Shown here one piece after another: positions 36,802-46,185 of a stretch of 64,000 nt of DNA. Within the stretch, counting starts at the first letter, position 1; every line of letters begins with the position of its first letter. Location: assembly GCA_015075635.1 (NCBI GenBank), contig JABTUA010000001.1, positions 2,542,001-2,606,000 on the forward strand, read 5' to 3'. This DNA comes from Polyangiaceae bacterium (GTDB lineage Bacteria; Myxococcota_A; Polyangia; Polyangiales; Polyangiaceae). The notes beneath the pieces are model-generated. The model saw only the letters and a list, made by a program, of their open reading frames with translations. It had not been told where the DNA came from and made no database searches. Both the position numbers and the translations under genes were made by a program.

Positions 36802-37099
36802 TGAAAGTCTCCCTTCCCCGAGCAATCTGGGTTGCCCGCAAGCCGAGCGCGAGCCGAAACTCTTGCTCGCAACTTGAACGCGGTCGGCTCTCTCGGGCAT
36901 TCCGGAAGGCCCAGTTGCTCGCTACGGCATGCGGCGTGACGCGTCGCGTGCAGGCGGGCTGGCGGTCACCGTTGACCCTGGGGGCGCTGTGGTTAGGTTG
37001 TCGCCCGCACTGCCAGGTTGGGCCGTGTGTTTCGTCGATGGTGCCAGGCGATCCGCCTTCGTGGCCGTAGCCAGCAGCCCCGTCGAGGAGGGTATTCAA

Positions 37100-37573
37100 G
37101 TGAGCATGGTTCTGAAGATAGGCGACAAGATTCGAGTTCGTGGCCCCTATGCGACTTGGCATTACGGCATGTACATCGGCCGGTACTTCGATGACCGACG
37201 TGGCTTGATCGAGCACGCCGTCGTCCACAATTCGAAAGTGCAGCACGGCGTGGTGATCGACAGCCTTGCGCGCTTCTCCGGCGGGAAGCAGGTCTTCATC
37301 GAGGGCCGCGCGGCTCCAGGGTATGAGAACGTCGTCGCGCAGCGTGCTCTCGCGCTGGTCGGCACCAAGTACGACCTGCTGGGCTTCAACTGCGAGCATC
37401 TTGTGAACCTTGCCCAGACGGGCGAGCACAAGAGCCAGCAGCTACGCAACGCCGTCGGCGTCGCGGCCGTGGCGGCCATCGCGGCCGCGCTCGTTTCGTC
37501 GGGCGAGCGGCCCCGATACGATCGCAAGACCAAGCGCTGGCGCAATGCTCAGGGCCAGTTCGTGGCTCATTGA
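37100..37573 (+). CDS. LRAT-like (permuted papain-fold) protein
   Basis: GTG 37100 sits 8 bp after AGGAGGG. The 157 residues show the LRAT/NlpC-like layout: WHYGMYIGR with the catalytic-type His, then LIEHAVVHN, and FNCEHLVNLAQTG with the Cys nucleophile. Known LRAT proteins transfer acyl groups or cleave lipids; in prokaryotes they often occur as toxins or effectors. The C-terminus has an Ala-rich possible membrane helix (VGVAAVAAIAAALVSS) and a basic tail. It is 7 bp upstream of the next gene. Confidence 0.78.
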   Translation: MSMVLKIGDKIRVRGPYATWHYGMYIGRYFDDRRGLIEHAVVHNSKVQHGVVIDSLARFSGGKQVFIEGRAAPGYENVVAQRALALVGTKYDLLGFNCEHLVNLAQTGEHKSQQLRNAVGVAAVAAIAAALVSSGERPRYDRKTKRWRNAQGQFVAH

Positions 37574-37580
37574 CCTCTCG

Positions 37581-38012
37581 ATGGAGTCTCACCGCACGCG
37601 GGTGTACAGATCGCACGTGCGGCTTTTCCGCGGCCTGAAAGAACCGCATCTACCCGAGAGGGTTGGCGACGGGCAGTCTGGCCCCTGGATCGGCACCGAC
37701 TTCACGGACTGTCCCTTCACCGCCCTGCTGTACGCGCAGGGCCGCCGCGGAGTCCTTCTCGTCGTTGACGTTCCCGAGCAGGGCCTTCGGGTGAGCGAAG
37801 AGTATTGGCGCGGCGTCGGCGCGAAGCGGCTGATGGTGTGGGGCAAGTTCGAGCGCTTCATCGTGGCCATGATCCCCGCCAAGGAGCTGCGCGCGCACGT
37901 CAGGAAGAAGGGCGTCGTCACCACGAGCGAGAGCTTCAAGTCGGAGCTGCTGAAACGCGCCATCGACGAGTGGGTCGCGGGCCACCACACAGAGTCGTCG
38001 GTCACGCGCTGA
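37581..38012 (+). CDS. Possible ADP-ribosyltransferase-like small protein
   Basis: The 143-residue product starts at ATG 37581, 7 bp after the LRAT-like gene. RSHVRLFRGL supplies an arginine on a first strand, GPWIGTDFTDCPFTALLYA a Thr/Ser-containing strand, then RGVLLVVDVPEQGLRVSEEYW with a late Glu, and MVWGKFERFIVAMIPAKELRAHV. This R / (S/T) / E order is suggestive of an ART fold but is not diagnostic. Coupling with the LRAT-like gene suggests a two-protein toxin or defence module. Confidence 0.55.
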   Translation: MESHRTRVYRSHVRLFRGLKEPHLPERVGDGQSGPWIGTDFTDCPFTALLYAQGRRGVLLVVDVPEQGLRVSEEYWRGVGAKRLMVWGKFERFIVAMIPAKELRAHVRKKGVVTTSESFKSELLKRAIDEWVAGHHTESSVTR

Positions 38013-38724
38013 ACAGGTTGCGCAAGCCCTTCTGGGATGCCGACTGCTCCAGGAGGCCCGCCATCGCTTTCACATCGATCGTTTCGAGAATGCGGCGTTG
38101 GGCGTCTTTCGCCAGCGCAACCTTCTTGGCTTTAGCTCGTTCGATCACGATGCATGTCAGCTCGTACTGGCCGAGGTCGCGGACTTTTCGCAGCGCCCAC
38201 TCGGCAACCTTCAAGTCCTTGATGTAGCGCGGCGACGACTTGAATCCGGCGATGATCTGCGGGCTGTCGTGCTCGACCACACGGGCCAGTAGATCGATGT
38301 GGGACAAGGAACCGGGATGAAAGACGGCGTTCCGAAGGGCCAGAAGGGGTGATTGCTTCCGGTGTCGGTCAGGATCGTCTTTCTTGGCCACCGGCTTGAA
38401 TGTGTCACCCTGGCCATGGGCGTGCGCAGTGGCCAGCATCTCGGCGACGAGGGCACAAGCGCAGGTCAGATCGAACGCCGCCTCGTCGCCCTTCTCCAAA
38501 CGCTCGACGTGTGATTCGGCCAACGCCACGATCCCGCTCACGCCCCACGGCCCCGGATCGTCGCGCCACCCCTTGGTCTTCTTGGTCGGGCGGGTGCCGC
38601 CGAGGAGCAACTCGTTCTGGCGTTGCACCACCGCGTCGTCGAGAGCCTGGACGCACTTCGGCGATGCCAGCCAGGACTTCTCGAACAGACCGAGAACCTG
38701 CTCAACGTCCGTTCGGGCGTACAC
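38002..38724 (-). CDS. Unknown protein downstream of DNA methyltransferase
   Basis: GTG 38724 gives a 240-residue, mostly helical protein. It contains a Lys-rich part (GTRPTKKTKGWRDDPG), a hydrophobic helix (LTCACALVAEMLATAHA), LLALRNAVFHPGSL, and a C-terminal charged tail. No family is recognised. The start overlaps the previous gene by 23 bp and the 3' end overlaps the convergent gene at 37581 by 11 bp. Confidence 0.6.
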   Translation of the reverse strand: MYARTDVEQVLGLFEKSWLASPKCVQALDDAVVQRQNELLLGGTRPTKKTKGWRDDPGPWGVSGIVALAESHVERLEKGDEAAFDLTCACALVAEMLATAHAHGQGDTFKPVAKKDDPDRHRKQSPLLALRNAVFHPGSLSHIDLLARVVEHDSPQIIAGFKSSPRYIKDLKVAEWALRKVRDLGQYELTCIVIERAKAKKVALAKDAQRRILETIDVKAMAGLLEQSASQKGLRNLFSA

Positions 38725-39163
38725 CGTTCGCCGCGGCCAGCTTCACCAGGATCGTTGATCGGTCATCTCGGGCTCGCGCGGCCGCCTCTGCGCCGAACCG
38801 TGCCCGGACTCGTGCATGGGCCAGCTCGCCAAGCTTCGGCTCGGCCCGATACACATGGCGGCCGTCCTTGGCGAAGTAGACAAAGTAATACGGTTGCCGA
38901 TCCGCGAGGGCCGTCGTGTGGATGTACGTGAGGGCGGCGGCGAGAGACAGCGGCCGCCACTTTCCTTCCAGGTACATCAAGGTGAGCGCTTCGAGCTTGC
39001 CCCCAGGCTTCGCGTGCGGGTCGAGGAGAATGGCTCCGGTCGGCTCGTAGTTGGGTTGCCGCTTCAGCTCACTCGGATCACGCACCCAGTAGCCCGTAAT
39101 CTGGTCGGGCAGCTCGCGTTCGCGGCTGCTGGATGTCAAGCGCGTGGTCGGGGCGTGCAGCAT
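38702..39163 (-). CDS. Unknown protein in methyltransferase operon
   Basis: The ATG at 39163 gives 153 residues: RELPDQITGYWVRDPSELKR, GAILLDPHAKPGGKLEALTLMYLEGKWRP, YIHTTALADRQPYYFVYFAKDGRHVYRAEPKLG. The pattern looks like a small alpha/beta domain. It follows the methyltransferase gene by 68 bp and overlaps the next gene. Its role in the modification system is unknown. Confidence 0.6.
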   Translation of the reverse strand: MLHAPTTRLTSSSRERELPDQITGYWVRDPSELKRQPNYEPTGAILLDPHAKPGGKLEALTLMYLEGKWRPLSLAAALTYIHTTALADRQPYYFVYFAKDGRHVYRAEPKLGELAHARVRARFGAEAAARARDDRSTILVKLAAANGVRPNGR

Positions 39164-39231
39164 CGGTACGCAGGAACTGTAGCACGAAGACGCCACGCCG
39201 ATCCTGGCCGCGGTCAAGCCCGCGCAGCGCC

Positions 39232-40788
39232 CTATCTCCGACCAGGCACACGCTTCTTGCGCGGAACCACTCGCTCTGCCGCCTTGACGATCGGGGCTGC
39301 CGGGAACGGAAACGCGGCCTGCGTCGGGCGCTTCGACTTCGCCAGCGGTGCGCGAGGGAACGTCACATTGACCTGCTCTGCCGGCGGATAGTCGATGCCC
39401 GTTCCCTCCAAGAGCTGCTCCACGGTGACGACCTGCAAGCGCGGGTAGCTCTTGTTCCAACCCGGCGACTGGTAGAAGCCTCCGCTGGCCGCTTCTCGTC
39501 GCATGGGCTGGGTCGGCTCTCGCAAGGTAATGAAAACGCCGAGCGCCGCTTGCTCGCGGTCGATCACACCCCGTAGGTCGCGCACGTCCGCGACCGAGGT
39601 GCCGCCGCTCTTCACCGAAAAGATGATCTGCTTCGTCCGCGCGTTTGGCCCAACCTCGTCGTGGAAGTAGAGCCGGCCGTCAACGCCGCGGTCTGCCCCT
39701 TTCTGTTCGACGACCGGCCGGGCCCCGACGAGCCCAAGCGCCCACCACTGGAATTGGTACGGGTTCAGCTCGGCCAGGGCCTCCGCGTCCGGCAGCGATA
39801 CAGGCTCGCCCACTGCTTCGCCGACATCGACGCCCAGAGAGTCTTTCATCCGGCGCTTGATCAGGTTGATCGCGAGGTGCGTGATGTCGATGCCGACCCA
39901 CTGTCGCCCAAGGCGGTGCGCGACGGCGACTGCTGTCCCGCAGCCGCAGAACGGGTCGAGCACGACATCGTCTGGGCTGCTGCTTGCAAGGATCACCCGT
40001 TCCAGCAGCTTCTCGGGTTTCTGTGTTGGGTAGCCGAGTCGCTCCTTGCCGCTTGGTGGGATGATGCCAACCTCCCAGACGTCGGAGAGCGGCGGGCCAA
40101 GCGACTCCTCTTCTTCCGTACTTGGCTTTCGATGCCCGCTCGAAAAGTCCGCCTTCTGCTTCTTCGTGCCGTACGTCTTGATCGTCGATTCGGCCAGGGG
40201 CTCGTAGCCGTAGAGCACGTGGAACGTTCGCTCCGGGGCCGCCGACTTGCTGTAGAAGAGCAGCACGTCGTGCATCTTCTGGAACTGCCGCGCCTTCGCC
40301 GGCCAGCGGCGGTAGCGCCAGATCACCTCGTTCCGAAAGTTCGCCGGCCGGAAGATCGCGTCCATCAGGACTTTCAGGTAGTGGCTCGCGACGGGATCAC
40401 AGTGCAGATAGATGCTCGCGCTTTCCTTCATCACGCGATGTAACTCGACCAAGCGCGGAGCCATCATGGCCAAGTACGCGAGCATGTCGGACTCGCCGAA
40501 CACGAGCCGAAAGGCTTGCAACGCCTCCGAGACCTTGCCGCCGCCCTCGACGAGTTCGTGATACGCGCGCGCGGCAGCCTCGTCCCATTCCCAGGTGTCC
40601 TTGAATGCCTTTACCTGCGCGGCTGACCGCGTCCCGTCGTGCTCGCGGAAGAGCACGTTGTAGTCCTTGGCCGAATTGAACGGCGGGTCGAGGTAGACGA
40701 GATCGACGCTTTCGTCAGCGAGGTAGCGCCGCAAGACGTCCAAGTTGTCCCCGTAGTAGAGCCTCCCCTTCGAGCCTTTCGCCACCAC
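39232..40788 (-). CDS. DNA methyltransferase fused to nuclease-like (Mrr-like) domain
   Basis: GTG 40788 starts a 518-residue protein of beta-class N4/N6 layout: catalytic motif IV DPPF at residue 34 precedes the SAM motif LDPFCGCGTAVAVA at 278-290. The target-recognition region lies between. The C-terminal domain (from ~340) has QFQWWALGLVGA, GADRGVDG, IIFSVKSGG and a GVFITLREPT strand, resembling restriction-type PD-(D/E)XK folds, but the expected ExK is SVK. Such fusions occur in stand-alone modification or in restriction-modification-like systems. Two short unknown genes follow it on the same strand. Confidence 0.85.
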   Translation of the reverse strand: MVAKGSKGRLYYGDNLDVLRRYLADESVDLVYLDPPFNSAKDYNVLFREHDGTRSAAQVKAFKDTWEWDEAAARAYHELVEGGGKVSEALQAFRLVFGESDMLAYLAMMAPRLVELHRVMKESASIYLHCDPVASHYLKVLMDAIFRPANFRNEVIWRYRRWPAKARQFQKMHDVLLFYSKSAAPERTFHVLYGYEPLAESTIKTYGTKKQKADFSSGHRKPSTEEEESLGPPLSDVWEVGIIPPSGKERLGYPTQKPEKLLERVILASSSPDDVVLDPFCGCGTAVAVAHRLGRQWVGIDITHLAINLIKRRMKDSLGVDVGEAVGEPVSLPDAEALAELNPYQFQWWALGLVGARPVVEQKGADRGVDGRLYFHDEVGPNARTKQIIFSVKSGGTSVADVRDLRGVIDREQAALGVFITLREPTQPMRREAASGGFYQSPGWNKSYPRLQVVTVEQLLEGTGIDYPPAEQVNVTFPRAPLAKSKRPTQAAFPFPAAPIVKAAERVVPRKKRVPGRR

Positions 40789-41002
40789 GCGAGGATCGTA
40801 CGGAGGCCCGGCTGGAGATGGCCAAGTTCATGGGGGGAAGGGGCCGCTCGCTTGCCGTATGCTCCAGGAGGGGCCTCCTGCGATGGTCGCCGGAAAGCGC
40901 GACCATGCGCGCGTCGGCAGCGCGCCCCGTCCTTCCTTGTCCGACCCCATCTTGACGCGCGTCGGCATGGAGCGAGCCTGCGGGAAAGCGAAGGCGGGAC
41001 GC

Positions 41003-41764
41003 ATGCAGTTTCCAGCAGAACTTGTCGAGATCGAACAGGCTCTACTCCGCCAGGAGGTCACCGCGGCGCGCGCAGCGGATCTGATCCACGCCTTCAGGTC
41101 GAAGCGCGGCGCGCCGTGGACTTGGAAGGAATGGAAAAAGGAGCGCGCAGCACTGATCGGGAGCGAGTGCCGGCAGTGCAGCTCCACCGACGGTCCATTC
41201 GTGCTTCAGCATCTCGTGCAGTTGGGCGGCCTCGGTCATTACGTGTACGCACTCTGGGTCAAGGAGCCGGAGTTCCAGGCCGAGCGCGCAGCGCGGGCGG
41301 CAATTGGCAAGACGGAGAAGCCGATTCGCCGCGAGGCATGCCCGAGCTGCGAAAGAACGACCATCTACTTCCGCAGTCGCAGCCGGACGTGGAAGTGTAG
41401 CGCGTGCAAGCACGAGTTCACCACACCGACCAAGGTGATGGCTCTATCGCCCGAACAGAAGCGACGGATCGCTGCGCGAAAGCAAGCCGCGTTCGAGGAA
41501 TCCAAGCTGGACTACCAGAGCAGGGCATGGGACGCAGTCGGTCATGAGGCGGTGCTGAAGTGGCTGGCGCACTACCGCGAGTACCTTGCGTTCACCCATG
41601 CCACGACATTCTGCAAGCGGTGCGCCTTCCTCTGGGACGAGATCGGTAGTCGCGTGTGTCGTAGCTGCGGGTACAGATTCTTTACGGGATTCCACTTCTG
41701 CCCCAAGTGCGAGACCGCCGCGCCGACGCGCGAAGAGTTGCTCGCCCGTCAGGCCGGCGCATAG
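41003..41764 (+). CDS. Zinc-ribbon / HNH-like protein
   Basis: The ATG at 41003 follows a GGCGGG SD and gives 253 residues. CRQCSSTDGPFVLQHLVQLGG is reminiscent of a small HNH-like finger. Then come CPSC and CSACKHEFTTPTKV, which resemble a transposase-like zinc ribbon, and later CKRC, CRSCGYRF and CPKC. At least six CxxC pairs make this a multi-zinc protein. Upstream in-frame starts at 40883 and 40859 are possible. Probably nucleic-acid-binding. Confidence 0.7.
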   Translation: MQFPAELVEIEQALLRQEVTAARAADLIHAFRSKRGAPWTWKEWKKERAALIGSECRQCSSTDGPFVLQHLVQLGGLGHYVYALWVKEPEFQAERAARAAIGKTEKPIRREACPSCERTTIYFRSRSRTWKCSACKHEFTTPTKVMALSPEQKRRIAARKQAAFEESKLDYQSRAWDAVGHEAVLKWLAHYREYLAFTHATTFCKRCAFLWDEIGSRVCRSCGYRFFTGFHFCPKCETAAPTREELLARQAGA

Positions 41765-41766
41765 TG

Positions 41767-42948
41767 ATGTCCGTAGTGGCCCCCAGAAGCCCAGCGCTCC
41801 GCGACCCCGAGCCCTGGAAGACCATCCACAACACCCCATTCTCCCATTGGGATCTCTGGCTCCTCGTCTGCTCCCTCATCGGCGAAGCGACCGGCCTCGA
41901 CGGCATCGAACGAAAGCTCCGCGATCGCATCAACGCTCCCGGCGGCCATCTCCGCGACGACTCCGAGGCCAAGCTCTCGCACCTCGACGATCTCCGCGCC
42001 CGTCTGGCCATGCTCGGCATGCAGCCCGAGGACATCGCGCTCGAAGAAGCCCGCGACAAGAAGATCGTCAGGAAGGCCCGCACCAAGATCTTCGAGGGCA
42101 CGGCCAGCTTGAAGGACTTCTCCGAGCCGATGCGAAACACGCCTCGCGCTCGGCTTTCGGCGCGGGCCATGAGCGGCCGGTGGGACAAGTTCCCCGTCTC
42201 GCCGGCGTCGTTCGCGTCGTCGCTGTTCGAGATCGTCCACGCTCGCGATCATCACAGCGTCGGCCAGAGCTTCACCCTTGCCAAACGGCTCGCGAAGGCG
42301 TGGCGATCAGCCGCGGAGAAAGCCGACCAGAATCCAGAGCAATCGCTCGCCCTCCACCGCGCGATGCTCGCCGTCTGTCACGCGGCTCAAGAGCGAACGA
42401 ACGACTCATGCGGTGCCGTGGGCGAGGTGTTCACCGCCGCCATTCGTGCGTACAGAAGCGTCCCCTGGGAGCAAACCGGCATCGCGCCCGAGATCTACCT
42501 GCGCGACATCATCGAGTTCGCCGTCTGGGAGCAGTACGGCCAAGGCGACGAGCTGGAGGAGCTGTTCAAGGCCGTCGATCCCAAGCACGGGGATCTGGCC
42601 GTGCGGATCTTCGCCGGGACGGTGGACGAGCTGGAGAGCTTCGGGCTGTTCGAGTACCAGGTGCAGTCGGCTCGGGCTCATTGGACTGCCCTCTTGGTCG
42701 GGCTTGGGCGGTTCGACGAGTTCGTTGCCTTGGCGAACATGATCGGCTCGTCCCAGTGGAGGCCCATCGTGACCATGGCCGAGGCCGCGATGAAGGCGAA
42801 GAAGGTCGAGCTGACGATGGCGATCTTCGGTGCGGCGAACAAGCGGGGGATGCACCGAGCGGTTTTGGCCGAGGAGTGCGAGCGGGTGACCGGTGAGAAG
42901 ATGCCGAGCGTCGGTCTGCTCGTTGCTTCCAGCAAGGCACCACCGTAG
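41767..42948 (+). CDS. Hypothetical helical protein
   Basis: The ATG at 41767 gives 393 residues beginning MSVVAPRSPALRDPEPWKTIHN. The protein is almost entirely helical with Ala/Arg/Glu repeats (SSLFEIVHARDHHSVGQSF, EQYGQGDELEELFK, TMAIFGAANKRGMHRAVL). It follows the multi-zinc gene by 2 bp and is probably cotranscribed. No recognisable domain or motif. Confidence 0.6.
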   Translation: MSVVAPRSPALRDPEPWKTIHNTPFSHWDLWLLVCSLIGEATGLDGIERKLRDRINAPGGHLRDDSEAKLSHLDDLRARLAMLGMQPEDIALEEARDKKIVRKARTKIFEGTASLKDFSEPMRNTPRARLSARAMSGRWDKFPVSPASFASSLFEIVHARDHHSVGQSFTLAKRLAKAWRSAAEKADQNPEQSLALHRAMLAVCHAAQERTNDSCGAVGEVFTAAIRAYRSVPWEQTGIAPEIYLRDIIEFAVWEQYGQGDELEELFKAVDPKHGDLAVRIFAGTVDELESFGLFEYQVQSARAHWTALLVGLGRFDEFVALANMIGSSQWRPIVTMAEAAMKAKKVELTMAIFGAANKRGMHRAVLAEECERVTGEKMPSVGLLVASSKAPP

Positions 42949-42957
42949 CCTCACCCG

Positions 42958-43344
42958 ATGCCGATCACTTTGACCTTCGACATGAAGAAGTCGGTCAGGG
43001 ACACCAACGAGCACCTTTACCTCCGCAGCGCGTTCGAGCGGTTCGGGTGGAGGCGAGTCGGCGGCAGTGCCTTCGTCTACGAGGGAAAAGACTGGCTGAA
43101 CGAAGCTATCCCGGCACTGATGTTCTTCCGGTCGTTCGTTGCAGCGAGGCAGAACGAGCTGACGAGTTTCACGATTCAGTCATCGAGTTTCTCGACGAAG
43201 AGCGAGGTTCGAGCGGCCGAGGATCTGGTACTGAAGAAGCCGACCAATGCGCAGTGCCATGCAGCCGATCTTCGTGAGTTCGTAAGCGCATGCAGCAAGG
43301 CAATTCGACGTCCAGGGCTGAAGCGAGGGCCACGATCTGGGTAG
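42958..43344 (+). CDS. Small protein, possible VapD/Cas2-like fold
   Basis: The 128-residue product begins MPITLTFDMKKSVRDTNEHLYLRSAF and contains EGKDWLNEAIPALMFFRSFV and LTSFTIQSSSFSTK. The order (strand with Asp, helix, then a TIQ-type strand) is reminiscent of VapD/Cas2-like ferredoxin folds, but no catalytic set is secure. Unknown neighbours on both sides. Confidence 0.5.
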   Translation: MPITLTFDMKKSVRDTNEHLYLRSAFERFGWRRVGGSAFVYEGKDWLNEAIPALMFFRSFVAARQNELTSFTIQSSSFSTKSEVRAAEDLVLKKPTNAQCHAADLREFVSACSKAIRRPGLKRGPRSG

Positions 43345-43382
43345 GTGATCGCTGGCGAGCGCACCTGCTACGCTCCGTCCCA

Positions 43383-43799
43383 GTGGCCCGCCGACCTCCC
43401 GACGAGCAAGCGCTTCACGACCGAGTGATCAGCGCCATCTTCCAGCAGCTTCAGGACGCCGGACGACTCGCCGAAACCAATCCCGGCCCGCTGCGGATGG
43501 TGTCGGTCTGCGGCCACTACCCCGACGTGATGGCCGCCCTCGTTCACGAGCGAACGGACATCGTGCAGGCCATCTACGAAGTCGAGACGTGGAGCACGGT
43601 CGAAGAGCGCCACGCCGAGCACCAGTGGGTCGCGTTCGCCAGCCTCGCGTTGCCGTTCTTCTTGGTCGTGCCCGAAGATTGCCTCGACGACGCGCGACGC
43701 ATTGCTCGGGAGCTGGAGGTCGAAGCGACGCTGGTCGGTTTCACCGAGCGCGAGGACGGGATCATCTCGTTCGACTCCGAGATCGTCCCGCCGCTGTAG
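43383..43799 (+). CDS. Possible PD-(D/E)XK-like small protein
   Basis: GTG 43383 with TACGCT 8 nt upstream starts 138 residues. RMVSVCGHYPDVMAALV followed by AIYEVETWSTVEERH resembles the PD...ExE core of a restriction-endonuclease-like fold. The C-terminus (EGVAFASLALPFFLVVPED-like region) adds strands and helices. The nuclease assignment is tentative because the lysine is missing (E-V-E). Confidence 0.55.
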   Translation: MARRPPDEQALHDRVISAIFQQLQDAGRLAETNPGPLRMVSVCGHYPDVMAALVHERTDIVQAIYEVETWSTVEERHAEHQWVAFASLALPFFLVVPEDCLDDARRIARELEVEATLVGFTEREDGIISFDSEIVPPL

Positions 43800-43959
43800 G
43801 CTCAGCGCTTCTTCAGGTGATCGAGAGCGCCTCAACCTGTCTGACGACCGTTCCTGTCGCAGGTGTGGAGTTGACTTTCGTCAAGGGCGGGACCTCAGTG
43901 ACCACGACTGCCCTCTCCCGCACGAGAAGATCGGTTAGCATGGGCGTCGGGAGGCGAAG

Positions 43960-46185
43960 ATGTCGCGAGCGCTGGCCGTTGGCCTGATGGTCGGGGGAGT
44001 TCTTCTTTGCACAGTGCAGTGCGGCGGGGAACGGGCCGACGAAGAGCGGTCGCAGGCGCGTTCGGGAGCGCCGCTCGTCTCGGACGCTATTCTCGCTCGT
44101 GAGCGAAAGTTCGATGCAAGCGGCACGCTGCTGAGCGAGTCGTTCATCGACACACCGAGGTCTGAGAAGTTCTGGAGCGGCCTGGAGAATGGCTTTGCGC
44201 CGGACGGCCGAAGGTACGTCTCTATGGCCGGCGCGAGCTGGGACGGCAAGGTCGAGACCCGCTATCAGCAGTTGTACTTGTCCGGCGACCCCCCATCTCA
44301 AGACTGGGTGGTGCTGGCGGGGAAGCCGAGCGGTGTTCCTGCGGGCCCCGCCAAAGGGAAAGTCCTGAGCCCGGAACTGTTGAGCGTTGTTGCCGGTGGC
44401 ACCAAAGAGTTGATCCCCGTGTTCATCGGCTTCGCGCACAAGCCGACAACGCCGCTTGGTCCACACCCCTCGCTCCAGTTCTCGTGGCTACCCGAAACGG
44501 AGAAGTTGCAGCTGCACGAGCAACGCATCAGCGCGCGGCAGGCAGAGGTGGAGCAGATGCACAAATCGCTGCGCGCGTATCTGCTGGAAAAGAGCGCGGT
44601 CGAGGTGGAGAGTGTCTGGCTCACGGGCAACATGTTCGCGCGCGTTCCAGCGGCGGCCCTTTCCGACCTGTTGGCCCGCAACGACGTGGTGGCGGTCGAG
44701 ATGATCCGACCCGTGCCACCCACGTCAGAAGGCAAGTGGGATGGGAAAGACATGAAACACGCGACCGGACTGAACACCGGCAAGTACATGGACAACAACT
44801 ACCACGGGGGATACGTCAACCCCGCAACGGGCAACAAGCTCCGAATCGCAATAATTGACAGCAACTTCGACTACAACCACCCCGGGTTCCTGACGGCGGC
44901 GGGTGGCGCAACGCGAGTGGTCAGCACCTGGAACTGCGCCGTGAATCCGTGCGTGCCAGGACTTCCCCCGCCAAGCGGTGCAAATCATGGTTCGGCGGTG
45001 GCGGGACTGGCGGCGGGGGATCTGCGGGACGGACAGATGGGTGGCACTTCTGACTGGCAACTCGATCGGACGGGTATTGCCGAAGAAGCGGACCTCGTCC
45101 TGATTGACATCTCGCCCTCCAACGCGTGGTTTGCGCGAGGATTGCAGAAAGCCGTCGAGTTGTCCGCGGACGTGGCCGTCGGGACGATCGGCGGGGACGC
45201 ATCGCCGTGCGATGGCGACGCTGGGGACTGGGATGACGCGATCTACTCGGCCTACACGGCGAACACGCTGGTCGTGGCCTCGGCAGGGAACGCCGGCAAC
45301 GTGAATCCATGGTGCACTTTGGGGAACGTTGCCGACAATCTTTCTGGCTTCACGGTAGGGGCGCTCGGCAACTTCACGAGCGATATCACCTACCAGAACT
45401 ACAGCACATCGGACTTGTGGTCCGTGTCGTCTACAGACGGGACAAGCCGGGGTGGAATCAATGTCACCATCAACGGTGGGAGCTTTCCCGGCGTCGTGAG
45501 CGCGGTCTCCGCGATGGCACCCGGATGCCCGCAGTATATGTTCGTCTATGACGACTCGATCGTAGAGCCAGAAATCTGTGGCACGAGCTTCTCCACACCC
45601 CAAGTGGCGGGAGCCGCGGTTCTGGTGAAACACTGGAACCTCGCGACGCAGGGTAACTTCATCGTTGGCGGTCGCGGGCGGCTCTTCGCGGCCTTGCTCC
45701 CGATGACGGATCGTGCCAATGGCGCTGCTTCGTACCGCACGTGGGGCTTCGACCCTGTTTGGGGCGGCGGTCGCTTCCAGGCTCGAATGTACACTCCCGC
45801 CGATCATCCCTCGGGCGTGTACGCTTGGGGTACCACTGCCTTCAGACTCCGAACGGGCCAGATTCAGGACATCCTTGTGAACGGAGCCGGGAACGAGCCC
45901 TCGTCGTTGAACCAGTTCAAGGTCTACGCGGTGTTCTTCGAGAGCGATGGGCAAGACATCGCTGACATCGATGTATACGTCGGCGACAAGGACTGCGGCT
46001 CCGGAAGCGTGCAACTTGGCTCCGACATCAGTCGGGACACGAAGTCAATGGTGCGATTGTCGGGCGCACAGGCAGCGGGAAAGGCACTCTGCGTCAGGGT
46101 CTACGGGTACTACGTGCCCGCCGCGGATGTGGCGCGCGAAGTAAACGTGTTCTGGTACTACTCGGCCGACACGGCGATGCGGTGA
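43960..46185 (+). CDS. Subtilase (S8) lipoprotein
   Basis: SD GGGAGGCGAAG precedes the ATG. The 741-residue protein has a type II signal peptide (VQC, Cys21), an N-terminal pro-like region to ~250, and a subtilisin domain. The catalytic triad is D300 (AIIDSNFDYNHPGF), H343 (NHGSAVAG) and S543 (GTSFSTPQVAG), with oxyanion N444 (SAGN). The C-terminal ~150 residues (from ~595) are a beta-sandwich with paired cysteines. It is probably an outer-membrane-anchored, active protease. It overlaps the next lipoprotein (GTGA). Confidence 0.9.
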   Translation: MSRALAVGLMVGGVLLCTVQCGGERADEERSQARSGAPLVSDAILARERKFDASGTLLSESFIDTPRSEKFWSGLENGFAPDGRRYVSMAGASWDGKVETRYQQLYLSGDPPSQDWVVLAGKPSGVPAGPAKGKVLSPELLSVVAGGTKELIPVFIGFAHKPTTPLGPHPSLQFSWLPETEKLQLHEQRISARQAEVEQMHKSLRAYLLEKSAVEVESVWLTGNMFARVPAAALSDLLARNDVVAVEMIRPVPPTSEGKWDGKDMKHATGLNTGKYMDNNYHGGYVNPATGNKLRIAIIDSNFDYNHPGFLTAAGGATRVVSTWNCAVNPCVPGLPPPSGANHGSAVAGLAAGDLRDGQMGGTSDWQLDRTGIAEEADLVLIDISPSNAWFARGLQKAVELSADVAVGTIGGDASPCDGDAGDWDDAIYSAYTANTLVVASAGNAGNVNPWCTLGNVADNLSGFTVGALGNFTSDITYQNYSTSDLWSVSSTDGTSRGGINVTINGGSFPGVVSAVSAMAPGCPQYMFVYDDSIVEPEICGTSFSTPQVAGAAVLVKHWNLATQGNFIVGGRGRLFAALLPMTDRANGAASYRTWGFDPVWGGGRFQARMYTPADHPSGVYAWGTTAFRLRTGQIQDILVNGAGNEPSSLNQFKVYAVFFESDGQDIADIDVYVGDKDCGSGSVQLGSDISRDTKSMVRLSGAQAAGKALCVRVYGYYVPAADVAREVNVFWYYSADTAMR

